Source: Rhizobium binae (GTDB taxonomy: Bacteria > Pseudomonadota > Alphaproteobacteria > Rhizobiales > Rhizobiaceae). From it: DNA of 62,500 nucleotides. Below are positions 49,175-58,754 of the stretch, one piece after another. A program made the position numbers and the translations under genes. The notes under the pieces were generated by a model that was not told the DNA's origin, searched no databases, and saw only the letters and a list, made by a program, of their open reading frames with translations. Position 1 is the first letter of the stretch. Each line of letters starts with the position of its first letter. The stretch lies in the NCBI RefSeq assembly GCF_017357225.1, contig NZ_CP071604.1, forward strand, positions 1-62,500, written 5' to 3'.

Positions 49175-50478
49175 CGACTTTTTCCCCCCGCGAGATCGTT
49201 TCCGAGCTCGACCGCTACATCATCGGCCAGCATGAGGCCAAGCGCGCCGTCGCTATTGCGCTGCGCAACCGCTGGCGCCGGCAGCAGCTCGACCCGAGCC
49301 TGCGCGACGAAGTCATGCCGAAGAACATCCTGATGATCGGCCCGACCGGCGTCGGTAAGACCGAGATTTCCCGCCGCCTGGCAAAACTCGCCGGCGCGCC
49401 CTTCATCAAGGTGGAGGCGACCAAATTCACCGAGGTCGGCTATGTCGGCCGCGATGTCGAGCAGATCATCCGTGACCTGGTCGAGGTCGGCATCGGCCTG
49501 GTGCGCGAAAAGAAGCGGGCCGAGGTCCAGGCCAAGGCGCATGTGAGCGCCGAGGAGCGTGTCCTCGATGCGCTGGTCGGCACCACCGCTTCGCCCGCCA
49601 CCCGCGAAAACTTCCGCAAGAAGCTGAGGGACGGCGAGCTCGACGACAAGGAAATCGACATCGAAGTGGCCGACACCGGCTCCGGCATGGGCGGCTTCGA
49701 GATCCCCGGCATGCCGGGCGCCAATATCGGTGTTCTCAATCTGTCGGAAATGTTCGGCAAGGCGATGGGCGGGCGCACCAGGAAAGTCCGCACCACGGTC
49801 AAGGCCTCTTACACCGACCTGATCCGCGATGAGTCCGACAAGCTGATTGACAATGAGGTGATCCAGCGCGAGGCCGTTCGTTCCACCGAGAATGACGGTA
49901 TCGTCTTCCTCGACGAAATCGACAAGATCGCCGCCCGCGACGGCGGCATGGGCGCCGGTGTTTCGCGCGAAGGCGTGCAGCGCGACCTGCTTCCGCTTGT
50001 TGAAGGCACGACTGTCTCGACCAAATACGGGCCTGTGAAGACCGACCATATACTGTTCATCGCCTCCGGCGCCTTCCATGTCTCCAAGCCGTCGGATCTT
50101 CTCCCCGAGCTGCAGGGTCGCCTGCCGATCCGTGTCGAATTGCGGCCGCTGAACAAAGAGGATTTCCGCCGGATCCTGACCGAGACGGAAGCGAGCCTCA
50201 TCCGCCAGTATCGCGCGCTGATGGAAACCGAGAGCCTGAGCCTCGATTTCACCGAAGACGCGATCGACGCGCTGGCCGATGTCGCGGTGCATTTGAATTC
50301 CTCGGTCGAGAATATCGGCGCACGCCGCCTGCAGACGGTGATGGAGCGGGTCCTGGACGATATTTCCTACAACGCCCCGGATCGCGGCGGCACGGCCATC
50401 ACCATCGATGCCGCCTATGTGCGCGAACATGTCGGCGATCTCGCGCAGAATACCGATCTTTCGCGCTTCATTCTGTGA
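49171..50478 (+). CDS. hslU: ATP-dependent protease ATPase subunit HslU (ClpY)
   Basis: The 435-residue AAA+ unfoldase feeds substrates to HslV. Walker A is [12 protein letters not shown] (about residues 55-66), Walker B is [12 protein letters not shown], and the sensor and C-terminal [22 protein letters not shown] regions are typical. The conserved C-terminal DLSRFIL activates HslV. The ATG follows CAGGAGAA. A hairpin terminator lies about 70 bases downstream. Confidence 0.97.
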   Translation: MTTFSPREIVSELDRYIIGQHEAKRAVAIALRNRWRRQQLDPSLRDEVMPKNILMIGPTGVGKTEISRRLAKLAGAPFIKVEATKFTEVGYVGRDVEQIIRDLVEVGIGLVREKKRAEVQAKAHVSAEERVLDALVGTTASPATRENFRKKLRDGELDDKEIDIEVADTGSGMGGFEIPGMPGANIGVLNLSEMFGKAMGGRTRKVRTTVKASYTDLIRDESDKLIDNEVIQREAVRSTENDGIVFLDEIDKIAARDGGMGAGVSREGVQRDLLPLVEGTTVSTKYGPVKTDHILFIASGAFHVSKPSDLLPELQGRLPIRVELRPLNKEDFRRILTETEASLIRQYRALMETESLSLDFTEDAIDALADVAVHLNSSVENIGARRLQTVMERVLDDISYNAPDRGGTAITIDAAYVREHVGDLAQNTDLSRFIL

Positions 50479-50546
50479 TGTCGGCGCGCCGCTTCGGCTC
50501 TCGACCGGCGTGATTGCCGCTTTGTGACGAACTCCACTCTCGACAG

Positions 50547-50583
50547 CGGGCCTTTTACTTTCTAGTGAAGGCCCGTTTTGTTT
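50547..50583 (+). terminator. Rho-independent terminator after hslU
   Basis: CGGGCCTT (50547-50554) pairs with AAGGCCCG (50568-50575) around a thirteen-base loop, followed by TTTTGTTTG. Confidence 0.75.
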
Positions 50584-50664
50584 GCGCTCCGGCTTTATTC
50601 GGCCAAGATTCTGGTCCAGTCAGCCGCATCGCGAGCAGGACGATGAACGACGGGGTAGCGGAAC

Positions 50665-51612
50665 GTGCGACGCCTTTTGACAAGCCTTTTGATTGCCGCT
50701 GCCCTGGTGAATTCGGCGCCGGCCTTCGCAATGCAGACGGTGCCGGCGGGCAACCGCCATGCCGAACAGCCCGATATTCCGGGCGCGTCCGTCCGCCGCA
50801 CCAAGGGCACCAAGAGCAGCTTCGATCTGAAATTCGAGAAGGTCCATGAGCTACTGGCGACCGATCGCGAGCTGATGGGCAAGATCCGCAAGGTCGCCGG
50901 CGCTTACGGCATCAATCCCATACATGTCGTCGGCGCCATCGTCGGCGAGCATACCTACAATGTCGATGCCTACGACCGGCTGCAGGCCTATTACGTCAAG
51001 GCCGCCTCCTATGCCGGAGAAAGCTTCCGCTTCGCCTATGACGGCGAAAGCGTCGATGATTTCGTGGCGCGGCCGCAATTTGCTCAGTGCAAGGGCAAAA
51101 GTGATTCCTACACGCTCTGGTCCTGCCGGGAGGATGTCTGGGAAAGCGATTTCCGCGGCAAGACGGTCGGCGGCGAGAGCTTCCCGAATAACCGCTTCAG
51201 CGCGGTCTTCTTCCAGCCCTTTTATGCCGGCCAGACCTTCGGCCTCGGCCAGGTCAACCCACTGACGGCGCTGATGCTTTCCGATCTTGTTGCCCGCGTC
51301 TCCGGCTATCCGAAGCTCAACGAGAAGGATGCCGGCGCCGTCTACAAGGCAATCATGAACCCCGATATTTCGCTCGCCTTCGTCGCCGCTTCCATCCGCA
51401 GGTCGATCGACGACTATAAGGAGATTGCCGGCATGGATATTTCGGGCAATCCCGGCCTGACGGCGACGCTTTATAATGTCGGCAATTCGCGCCAGCGCGC
51501 CGCAGCACTCGCTGCGAAAAACCGCTCTGCCGGTGCGACCATTTGGCCCGAAGAGAATTATTACGGCTGGCTGATCAACGACAAGCTGGACGAACTCAAG
51601 GGCCTGCTCTAG
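50665..51612 (+). CDS. DUF1402 secreted protein, lytic-transglycosylase-like
   Basis: The 315-residue protein has a signal peptide (RRLLTSLLIAAALVNSAPAFA) and matches DUF1402, a family of unknown function. The body reads like a soluble lytic transglycosylase. It has AYGINPIHVVGAIVGEHTYN with Glu95 where the catalytic Glu would be, then TFGLGQVNPLTALM (about 191-204), NPDISLAFVAASI, and LTATLYNVGNS in place of the usual AYNAG ending. Two cysteines (about 141 and 154) may form a disulfide. The GTG start fits the signal peptide. It is followed by a P450 gene after 47 bases. Confidence 0.82.
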   Translation: MRRLLTSLLIAAALVNSAPAFAMQTVPAGNRHAEQPDIPGASVRRTKGTKSSFDLKFEKVHELLATDRELMGKIRKVAGAYGINPIHVVGAIVGEHTYNVDAYDRLQAYYVKAASYAGESFRFAYDGESVDDFVARPQFAQCKGKSDSYTLWSCREDVWESDFRGKTVGGESFPNNRFSAVFFQPFYAGQTFGLGQVNPLTALMLSDLVARVSGYPKLNEKDAGAVYKAIMNPDISLAFVAASIRRSIDDYKEIAGMDISGNPGLTATLYNVGNSRQRAAALAAKNRSAGATIWPEENYYGWLINDKLDELKGLL

Positions 51613-51659
51613 CTTCAGGCCTGACGGGAAGCGTTGATCTTCCCCGAAAGGCTTTTCCG

Positions 51660-53072
51660 ATGGACATGCGTCCTGATCCCTTTGTTCCGCCGGCACCGCT
51701 ACCGCGTACCGTGCCGCCGAGCCGGCTGGATATCATCCGCATCATCCTGCGCAATCCGCTCGAACTTTGGGGCGCGCCGTCCTATACGCTCCCCTGGATC
51801 AAGACGAGCTTCTTCGGTCAGCACACGCTCATCGTCAACGATCCCGGCCTGATCAAGCATGTGCTGGTCGACAACGCCAATAATTATCGCATGTCCGATA
51901 TACGCCAGCTGGTGCTGCGGCCGATCCTGCGGGACGGCTTGCTGACGGCCGAAGGCCAGGTCTGGAAACGGTCGCGAAAGGCGGTCGCTCCTGTTTTCAC
52001 GCCTCGCCATGCCCAGGGTTTTGCCGGGCAGATGTTGCGCCAGTCGGAAGACTATGCCCGCAAATATGAGAGCGCGCCGACGGCGGGAGCGATTTTCGAT
52101 ATCAGCACGGACATGACCGAGCTGACCTTCGCGATTCTCGCCGACACGTTATTTTCAGGAGAGATCGTCACCTCGAGCGGCAGTTTCGCTGATGACGTCA
52201 ATGCCCTGCTGCATCGCATGGGTCGCATCGATCCGATGGATCTGATGCGCGCTCCGTCCTGGGTTCCACGTGTGACACGCATCGGCGGTCAAAGAGTGCT
52301 GGAGAAATTCCGCGCCATCGTGCGTGATACGATGGATATGCGCCTGGCCAAGATGAAGGCCGATCGCGCCGCCGCGCCCGACGATTTCCTGACCCTGCTT
52401 CTGGAACAGGCCGGCCCTGATGGGCTGACGAAGGAAGAGATCGAAGACAATATTTTGACCTTTATCGGCGCGGGTCATGAGACCACCGCACGGGCGCTGG
52501 CCTGGACGCTGTATTGCGTCTCGAACAGCCCGCATATCCGCGAGGCGATCGAGACGGAGATCGACGCGGTGCTCGCCACCGGGGCCGAACCCGTGCAATG
52601 GCTGGATTTGATGCCGCAGACGCGCGCCGCCTTCGAGGAGACCTTACGCCTCTATCCGCCGGCGCCGTCCATCAATCGCGCCGCGATATCGGAAGATTGC
52701 TGGACAAACGCCAATGGCGAGCGGGTCGAGATCGAGGCTGGCGTCACGGTGCTCATCATGCCGTGGACGCTGCATCGCCACGAATCCTATTGGGAGAAGC
52801 CGCGTGCCTATATGCCGGAGCGCTTCCTGCCCGAAAATCGCGGCTCTATTGGCCGCTTCCAGTTTCTGCCTTTCGGCGCCGGTCCGCGCGTCTGCATCGG
52901 CGCAACCTTTGCGCTTCAGGAGGCGGTGATTGCCCTTGCTGTGCTGATGCATCGCTATCGCTTCTATTCCACCGAGGAGACCAACCCCTGGCCGGTGCAG
53001 AAGCTGACGACGCAGCCGCAGAACGGGCTGCCAATGCGCGTTACGCCGCGCATAATTTCCCGTGCGGCATAA
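51660..53072 (+). CDS. Cytochrome P450
   Basis: The 470-residue heme monooxygenase shows the I-helix AGHETT (residues 271-276) and the K-helix EETLRLYPPAP (ExxR). The heme loop is FLPFGAGPRVCIGATFALQEA, with the thiolate Cys412. There is no membrane anchor, so it is soluble and needs separate redox partners, which are not in the window. The overall pattern resembles fatty-acid hydroxylase type P450s, but the substrate is unknown. The start could be the ATG at 51660 or the one two codons later. It sits alone between DUF1402 and glcB. Confidence 0.92.
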   Translation: MDMRPDPFVPPAPLPRTVPPSRLDIIRIILRNPLELWGAPSYTLPWIKTSFFGQHTLIVNDPGLIKHVLVDNANNYRMSDIRQLVLRPILRDGLLTAEGQVWKRSRKAVAPVFTPRHAQGFAGQMLRQSEDYARKYESAPTAGAIFDISTDMTELTFAILADTLFSGEIVTSSGSFADDVNALLHRMGRIDPMDLMRAPSWVPRVTRIGGQRVLEKFRAIVRDTMDMRLAKMKADRAAAPDDFLTLLLEQAGPDGLTKEEIEDNILTFIGAGHETTARALAWTLYCVSNSPHIREAIETEIDAVLATGAEPVQWLDLMPQTRAAFEETLRLYPPAPSINRAAISEDCWTNANGERVEIEAGVTVLIMPWTLHRHESYWEKPRAYMPERFLPENRGSIGRFQFLPFGAGPRVCIGATFALQEAVIALAVLMHRYRFYSTEETNPWPVQKLTTQPQNGLPMRVTPRIISRAA

Positions 53073-53157
53073 ATCTTTCGAATTATTGCGGAATTGACTA
53101 TGAATGAAAGCCGGGCAAAGTGGCAGCATTCAAAGTCGTTGCCAGGGAGAATGTCGC

Positions 53158-55329
53158 ATGAGCCGCATTGATAAGAACGGTCTTGCCATCGAAGCCGTCC
53201 TTCATGATTTCCTTGTCCAGGAAGTTCTGCCGGGTCTGGCGATCAATGCAGACAAGTTCTTTGCCGATTTTTCGGCGATCGTCCATGATTTCGCCCCCAG
53301 AAATCGGGTGCTGTTGAAGAAGCGGGACGAGTTGCAGCTCAAGATAGACGACTGGTATCGCCAGCACGGCGCTCCGGCCGATATGGATGACTACCAGTCC
53401 TTTCTGCGCGCAATCGGCTATCTGCTGCCGGAGGGGTCGGATTTCCAGGTTTCGACCCAGAATGTCGATCCCGAGATCGCCTCGATCGCCGGTCCGCAGC
53501 TCGTCGTTCCCGTCATGAACGCGCGTTATGCCCTCAACGCCGCCAATGCCCGCTGGGGTTCACTCTATGATGCGCTCTATGGCACGGACGCCATTCCCGA
53601 GAGCGACGGCGCCGAAAAGGGCAGGGGATACAACCCGAAGCGCGGCGAGAAGGTCATTGCCTGGGTGCGCGATTTCCTCGATACATCGGTGCCGCTGCAG
53701 GACAGCCGCTGGAAGGATGTGGGAAGCTTTGCCGTCAGGGATGGAGCGCTCATCATCCGATCGACCGATGGCGAGCAGGCAATGCTGCGGGATGGCGGCC
53801 ATTTTGCCGGCTATCGCGGCGATGCCGTCACTCCGACGCATATTCTCCTGAAGAACAACGGCATCCACATCGAGATCGTCATCGATGCGGCAACGGCGAT
53901 CGGCAAGACCGATCCGGCCCATATTTCCGATGTCTGGCTGGAATCGGCGATCACCGCGATCATGGACTGCGAGGATTCGATTGCCGCCGTCGACGCCGAG
54001 GACAAGGTCGTCGTCTATCGCAACTGGCTCGGGCTGATGAAGGGCGACCTGCAGGAAGAGGTCGCAAAGGGCGGCGCGAGCTTCATCCGCAAGCTCAACC
54101 CGGATCAGGACTATACAGGTCCGGATGGGACCGCCTTCGAGCTGCATCGCCGCTCGCTGATGCTGGTGCGCAATGTCGGCCACCTCATGACCAATCCTGC
54201 CATTCTCGACCGCGACGGCAACGAAGTGCCCGAGGGCATCATGGATGCCGTCATCACCGGCCTGATCGCACTTTACGATATCGGCCCGGCTGGCCGGAAG
54301 AAGAATTCCCGCACCGGCTCTATGTATGTGGTCAAGCCGAAAATGCATGGGCCGGAAGAGGTCGCCTTCGCCGTCGAGGTCTTCTCGCGGGTCGAAGATG
54401 CGCTTGGGCTGGCGCTGAACACCATCAAGATGGGCATCATGGACGAGGAGCGCCGCACGACGATCAATCTCAAGGAATGCATCCGCGCCGCCCGCGAACG
54501 TGTCGTCTTCATCAATACCGGCTTCCTGGATCGCACCGGTGACGAGATTCACACCTCGATGGAAGCCGGGCCGATGATTCGCAAGGGTGACATGCGCCAA
54601 GCCGCCTGGATATCGGCCTATGAGAACTGGAACGTGGACATCGGCCTCGAATGCGGCCTCGCCGGTCATGCCCAGATCGGCAAGGGCATGTGGGCGATGC
54701 CGGATCTGATGGCGGCGATGCTGGAGCAGAAGATCGCCCATCCCAAAGCCGGGGCCAACACCGCCTGGGTCCCGTCGCCGACGGCCGCGACCCTGCACGC
54801 CACCCATTATCACCGCGTCAATGTCGCCAAGGTTCAGCAGGGACTTAAGGACCGCGCCCGTGCCAAACTGTCCGACATTCTCTCGGTGCCGGTTGCGGTG
54901 CGGCCGAACTGGTCTCAGGAGGAAATCCAGCGCGAACTCGACAACAATGCCCAGGGCATTCTCGGCTACGTCGTGCGCTGGGTCGATCAGGGCGTCGGCT
55001 GCTCGAAGGTGCCCGACATCAACAATATCGGCCTGATGGAGGATCGCGCCACATTGCGCATTTCGGCGCAGCACATGGCGAACTGGCTGCATCACAAGGT
55101 GGTTAGCGAAGCTCAGATCGTCGAAACGATGAAGCGCATGGCCGCCGTCGTCGACCGGCAGAACGAGCAGGACCCGGCCTATCGACCTATGGCCGGTAAT
55201 TTCGATGGGTCGATCGCTTTCCAGGCCGCACTCGATCTGGTGTTGAAGGGCAGGGAGCAGCCGAATGGCTACACCGAGCCGGTGCTTCACCGCCGCCGCC
55301 TCGAGCTGAAGGCGAAACAGACCGCGTGA
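53158..55329 (+). CDS. glcB: Malate synthase G
   Basis: The 723-residue enzyme condenses glyoxylate with acetyl-CoA to malate, in the glyoxylate shunt or glycolate use. The G isoform is recognised by length and by [55 protein letters not shown] and [22 protein letters not shown]. The start at 53158 ([10 protein letters not shown]) follows AGGGAG; the frame is open 18 codons further. A bidirectional terminator separates it from the convergent L,D-transpeptidase gene. Confidence 0.96.
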   Translation: MSRIDKNGLAIEAVLHDFLVQEVLPGLAINADKFFADFSAIVHDFAPRNRVLLKKRDELQLKIDDWYRQHGAPADMDDYQSFLRAIGYLLPEGSDFQVSTQNVDPEIASIAGPQLVVPVMNARYALNAANARWGSLYDALYGTDAIPESDGAEKGRGYNPKRGEKVIAWVRDFLDTSVPLQDSRWKDVGSFAVRDGALIIRSTDGEQAMLRDGGHFAGYRGDAVTPTHILLKNNGIHIEIVIDAATAIGKTDPAHISDVWLESAITAIMDCEDSIAAVDAEDKVVVYRNWLGLMKGDLQEEVAKGGASFIRKLNPDQDYTGPDGTAFELHRRSLMLVRNVGHLMTNPAILDRDGNEVPEGIMDAVITGLIALYDIGPAGRKKNSRTGSMYVVKPKMHGPEEVAFAVEVFSRVEDALGLALNTIKMGIMDEERRTTINLKECIRAARERVVFINTGFLDRTGDEIHTSMEAGPMIRKGDMRQAAWISAYENWNVDIGLECGLAGHAQIGKGMWAMPDLMAAMLEQKIAHPKAGANTAWVPSPTAATLHATHYHRVNVAKVQQGLKDRARAKLSDILSVPVAVRPNWSQEEIQRELDNNAQGILGYVVRWVDQGVGCSKVPDINNIGLMEDRATLRISAQHMANWLHHKVVSEAQIVETMKRMAAVVDRQNEQDPAYRPMAGNFDGSIAFQAALDLVLKGREQPNGYTEPVLHRRRLELKAKQTA

Positions 55330-55342
55330 CGGAGAATATGAA

Positions 55343-55378
55343 AAGGCCGCCGGAACGACAGTCCGGCGGCCATTTTTA
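55343..55378. terminator. Bidirectional terminator between glcB and the L,D-transpeptidase gene
   Basis: GGCCGCCGGA (55345-55354) pairs with TCCGGCGGCC (55362-55371), with AAAA before and ATTTTTAT after. Confidence 0.85.
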
Positions 55379-55398
55379 TACCGAATTCGGTCTGTAGC

Positions 55399-56082
55399 TT
55401 ACTGGATGACAATGACCTTGGAAGTGCCTTTGCCGGGACGGACGCGGCCGTAGAGGTCGATGACGTCCTGGTTCATCAGGCGAATGCAGCCCGAGGAGGC
55501 GGCAGTGCCGATCGACGCCCATTCCGGCGTGCCGTGCAGGCGGAACAGCGTGTCCTTGCCGTCCTCATTGAACAGATACATGGCGCGCGCACCGAGCGGA
55601 TTGGTGAGACCGGGTCCCATGCCGTCTTCGACATATTTGGCAACGTCAGGACGGCGTTCAGCCATTTCCTTCGGCGGGTGCCAGGTCGGCCATTCCTGCT
55701 TCCAGGCGACGTAGGCAGTGCCGGCCCATGCAAAGCCCTGCTTGCCGACGCCGATGCCGTAACGCATCGCCTTGCCGTTGGCGAGGATGTAATAGAGGAA
55801 GCGCTCGCGCGTGTTGACGATGATCGTGCCGGGACGCTCGGTGGTCTGGTAGCTGACGACCTGGCGACGGAACTGCGGCTTGACCCTGTCGATCGGGATC
55901 GCCGGCAGGGAGTATCCGGCATCCTTCGTCACGCCATAGGCGTCATTGAAGATCTGGGCCGTCTGGACCGTCGGGCCAGCGCCCTTGTCGTCAACGGAGG
56001 CGCTGTCGGAGCTCGTGGAGCAACCGGCCAGAGCGAGCGTTGTCAGCAGGCCAAATACAGGGAATGCATTGCGGAAGCGCAT
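55399..56082 (-). CDS. YkuD-type L,D-transpeptidase lipoprotein
   Basis: The 227-residue protein has a lipoprotein signal (LTTLALAGC, lipid-modified Cys21). The C-terminal L,D-transpeptidase domain has the catalytic signature HGTPEWASIGTAASSGCIRL, with His183 and Cys199. Such enzymes make 3-3 cross-links in peptidoglycan or anchor outer-membrane proteins to it. Rhizobiales are rich in them and use them in polar growth. Which role this copy has is unknown. It is divergent from mmcB with a 179-base AT-rich gap. Confidence 0.93.
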   Translation of the reverse strand: MRFRNAFPVFGLLTTLALAGCSTSSDSASVDDKGAGPTVQTAQIFNDAYGVTKDAGYSLPAIPIDRVKPQFRRQVVSYQTTERPGTIIVNTRERFLYYILANGKAMRYGIGVGKQGFAWAGTAYVAWKQEWPTWHPPKEMAERRPDVAKYVEDGMGPGLTNPLGARAMYLFNEDGKDTLFRLHGTPEWASIGTAASSGCIRLMNQDVIDLYGRVRPGKGTSKVIVIQ

Positions 56083-56261
56083 AGATGACTCTTGAAGTTT
56101 TGCGGCAGGGAGAACGGTCTTTCGACCATTGTTGATTATGGTTTATTTTCGATTAACTTGCGCTTTGCAAGACTGCTGCGGCGCAGGGAATTGGTCTGCC
56201 GCGCAAATTAAAAGCGCATGGCTTTTTTGCAACAACCCGCTTAGCCCCGCGATGGTTATCC

Positions 56262-56756
56262 ATGACGATTTTGAGCGTTTACAATAACAATCCGTTAATC
56301 GATGGCCGGCAATCGGACAGGGCCATGATGGTGCGGAGGGGCACGCAGATATTGCTGCATGAAATGCGTCACGCCGTGCTGCCCGAACTGCCGCTGGCGA
56401 GCGGCCGTCGTGCCGATCTCATCACGCTTTCGGAAAAGGGCGAGGTCTGGATCATCGAGATCAAGACGTCGATCGAAGATTTCCGGGTCGATCGCAAATG
56501 GCCGGAATACAGGATGCATTGCGACCGCCTGTTCTTTGCCACACACCAGGACGTACCGCTCGACATCTTTCCCGAGGAATGCGGGCTTTTCCTCTCGGAC
56601 GGCTATGGCGCCCATATGATTCGCGAGGCGCCGGAACATCGTATGGCGCCCGCCACCCGTAAATCCGTCACACTCAATTTCTCGCGTGCCGCCGCACAAA
56701 GGCTGATGATGGCCGAGTGGGCGAACGGAAAACCCTTCACCGTCGACGATGTCTGA
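56262..56756 (+). CDS. mmcB: MmcB family DNA repair protein (PD-(D/E)XK fold)
   Basis: The 164-residue protein matches the DUF1052/MmcB family. A nuclease-like core is visible as GRRADLITLSEKGEVWIIEIKTS, with Asp52 and Glu66-x-Lys68. The Caulobacter member is LexA-controlled and aids tolerance of mitomycin C and UV damage. I did not find a clear SOS box in the 179 bases upstream. It converges on actR, with only 11 bases between the stops. Confidence 0.88.
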   Translation: MTILSVYNNNPLIDGRQSDRAMMVRRGTQILLHEMRHAVLPELPLASGRRADLITLSEKGEVWIIEIKTSIEDFRVDRKWPEYRMHCDRLFFATHQDVPLDIFPEECGLFLSDGYGAHMIREAPEHRMAPATRKSVTLNFSRAAAQRLMMAEWANGKPFTVDDV

Positions 56757-56767
56757 GGAATGCCTTC

Positions 56768-57346
56768 TTATTTCGGCGCGCGTTTGGCGAGAATGCGCTG
56801 CAGCGTCCGCCGGTGCATGTTGAGTCGGCGGGCCGTTTCCGAAACATTGCGCTCGCACATTTCATAGACCCGCTGAATGTGTTCCCAGCGCACGCGGTCG
56901 GCAGACATCGGATTTTCGGGGAGCTCGGCCTTTTCGCCCGGACGCTGCGTCAGCGCCGAAAAGATGTCGTCGGCGTCCGCAGGCTTTGCCAGATAGTCGA
57001 CCGCTCCGAGTTTTACGGCCGTCACCGCCGTTGCGATATTGCCATAGCCGGTAAGCACGATGATTCGCGTGTCGTCGCGCCGCTGGCGGATCGCCTCTAT
57101 GACGTCGAGCCCATTGCCATCGCCGAGCCGCAGGTCGACCACGGCATATTTCGGCGGCCTGCCTTTCGATTTCGCGACGCCTTCGGCCACGGACTCAGCC
57201 GTTTCCACCTGAAAGCCGCGCGTTTCCATGGCTCGGGCAAGACGGCGCAGGAACGGCCCGTCGTCGTCGACGATCAGCAAGCTGGCGTCGGGCCCGATGT
57301 GGTCTTCATCCGACGCGGTGAAATTATCTGGATTCTGTTCTGTCAT
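56768..57346 (-). CDS. actR: Redox/acid response regulator ActR (RegA/PrrA type)
   Basis: The 192-residue regulator has a receiver domain with Asp71 (YAVVDLRLGDGNG) and switch residues VLTGYGNIATAV, and the short RegA-type DNA-binding helix NVSETARRLNMHRRTLQRIL at the C-terminus. In rhizobia ActR with ActS controls acid tolerance, CO2 fixation, nitrogen and respiration genes in response to redox state. The start at 57346 (MTEQNPD) is 70 bases after actS. An upstream ATG at 57385 is less likely. Confidence 0.93.
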   Translation of the reverse strand: MTEQNPDNFTASDEDHIGPDASLLIVDDDGPFLRRLARAMETRGFQVETAESVAEGVAKSKGRPPKYAVVDLRLGDGNGLDVIEAIRQRRDDTRIIVLTGYGNIATAVTAVKLGAVDYLAKPADADDIFSALTQRPGEKAELPENPMSADRVRWEHIQRVYEMCERNVSETARRLNMHRRTLQRILAKRAPK

Positions 57347-57416
57347 CGTCTCGGGTCCCGGCGCTGAACGCCCGATCTTGGTCAACCGTCTTTCATTTCT
57401 ACTTATGCCGACAAAG

Positions 57417-58727
57417 TCATTTTGTCGAATTTGCGTCGATCAGCATCCGCGGCCATTCGATCCGGATGCGCGCGCCGGCTCTCTCCGGCTCGCGGTTTTC
57501 GAAAACCAGCGATGCACCCGAGCGCTCCAGCAGCGTCTTGGCGATGAAAAGCCCGAGTCCGAGACCCCCCGCCGTGTCTTCCTTCTGCCTTTTGGTCACA
57601 TAGGGCTCGCCGATCCGCGTGAGGATTTCAGGCGAATAACCGTTGCCGTCGTCCTCGATGACGATCTGCACTTTGTCCTGATCGTGTTCGACGGTGATCG
57701 TCACTTTCTCCCTGGCATAGTCGACGGCATTTTCTATGAGGTTGCCGAGCCCGTACATGATCCCGGCATTGCGATCGGTGACCGGCTCGCTCTTGCGCGG
57801 GCTTTTTTCGATCAGCTCGAGCGCGATGCCGAATTCCCGGTGCGGCGCAACGATCTCCTCGATCATCGAGGAAAGCGGCAGCCTGCGCATATGCGCCTCG
57901 TCTTCCGAAGACAGCGTCGTCAGCCGCCGCAGAATGTCGCGGCAGCGTTCACTCTGGCTCCGCAGCAGCATGACATCCTCGCGGAAGCGATCATCGTCCT
58001 TGAGCTCGCGCTCCATTTCCTTGGCGACGACGCTGATCGTCGCAAGCGGCGTGCCGAGTTCGTGAGCGGCGGCGGCCGCCAGCCCGTCGAGCTGCGAAAG
58101 GTGTTTTTCCCGCTGCAGCACCAGTTCGGTCGCGGCCAGCGCATCGGCAAGCTGGCTCGCTTCCATCGAAACGCGATAGGCGTAGAAAGCGGCAAACGCC
58201 ATTGTCGAGGCGATCGAGCACCAGACGCCGAACTGCATGACATTGTGGACATTGATCTCGACCCCGTCGAACCAGGGCAGCGGAAACGGCGAAAAGGCAA
58301 GCACCGTGATGCAGACCATCGCAATGCCGATCAGCGCCGTGCTGTAGCGGATTGGCTGCGAGGCAAAGGAGATGATAACAGGGACGCAGACGAGGGCTGC
58401 GAAGGGATTGGCAAGACCGCCGGTTATGAAGAGCAGCGCGCAGAGCTGCAAAAGATCGAAACCGAGCAGCGCAAAGGCAGCCGGCGGTTCCAGGCGATGG
58501 GTGGGCGGATAGCGGATCGTCAGATAGAAATTCACCCAGGCAAGAGCAGCAATCAGCGAAGAGCTGGCGATCAGCGGCAAGGGAAATTTCAGCCAGAAGG
58601 CAACGATGAAGACCGTCAGCGCCTGCCCGCCGACAGCAAGCCAGCGCAGCCGCACCAGCGTCTGCAGGCGCAGCCTGCGGCTGCTATGCCGGTCCTCCAT
58701 CGCATGGCTTTCTGCCTTGTCGATCAT
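57417..58727 (-). CDS. actS: Redox sensor histidine kinase ActS (RegB/PrrB type)
   Basis: The 436-residue kinase has six hydrophobic segments in its first 190 residues. The quinone-binding signature GGLANPF is at residues 103-109. The H-box AAAHELGTPLATI has phospho-His222, and the HATPase domain follows (NLIENAVDYA, EDDGNGY, GLGLGLFIAKTLLE). Cys262 lies exactly 40 residues after the His, the spacing of the redox-active Cys265 of Rhodobacter RegB. It should therefore sense both quinones and thiol redox. The gene precedes actR on the same strand and follows hrpB. Confidence 0.94.
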   Translation of the reverse strand: MIDKAESHAMEDRHSSRRLRLQTLVRLRWLAVGGQALTVFIVAFWLKFPLPLIASSSLIAALAWVNFYLTIRYPPTHRLEPPAAFALLGFDLLQLCALLFITGGLANPFAALVCVPVIISFASQPIRYSTALIGIAMVCITVLAFSPFPLPWFDGVEINVHNVMQFGVWCSIASTMAFAAFYAYRVSMEASQLADALAATELVLQREKHLSQLDGLAAAAAHELGTPLATISVVAKEMERELKDDDRFREDVMLLRSQSERCRDILRRLTTLSSEDEAHMRRLPLSSMIEEIVAPHREFGIALELIEKSPRKSEPVTDRNAGIMYGLGNLIENAVDYAREKVTITVEHDQDKVQIVIEDDGNGYSPEILTRIGEPYVTKRQKEDTAGGLGLGLFIAKTLLERSGASLVFENREPERAGARIRIEWPRMLIDANSTK

Positions 58728-58754
58728 TCTGAGCGGTTCCTTGCGTCGTCGCCC

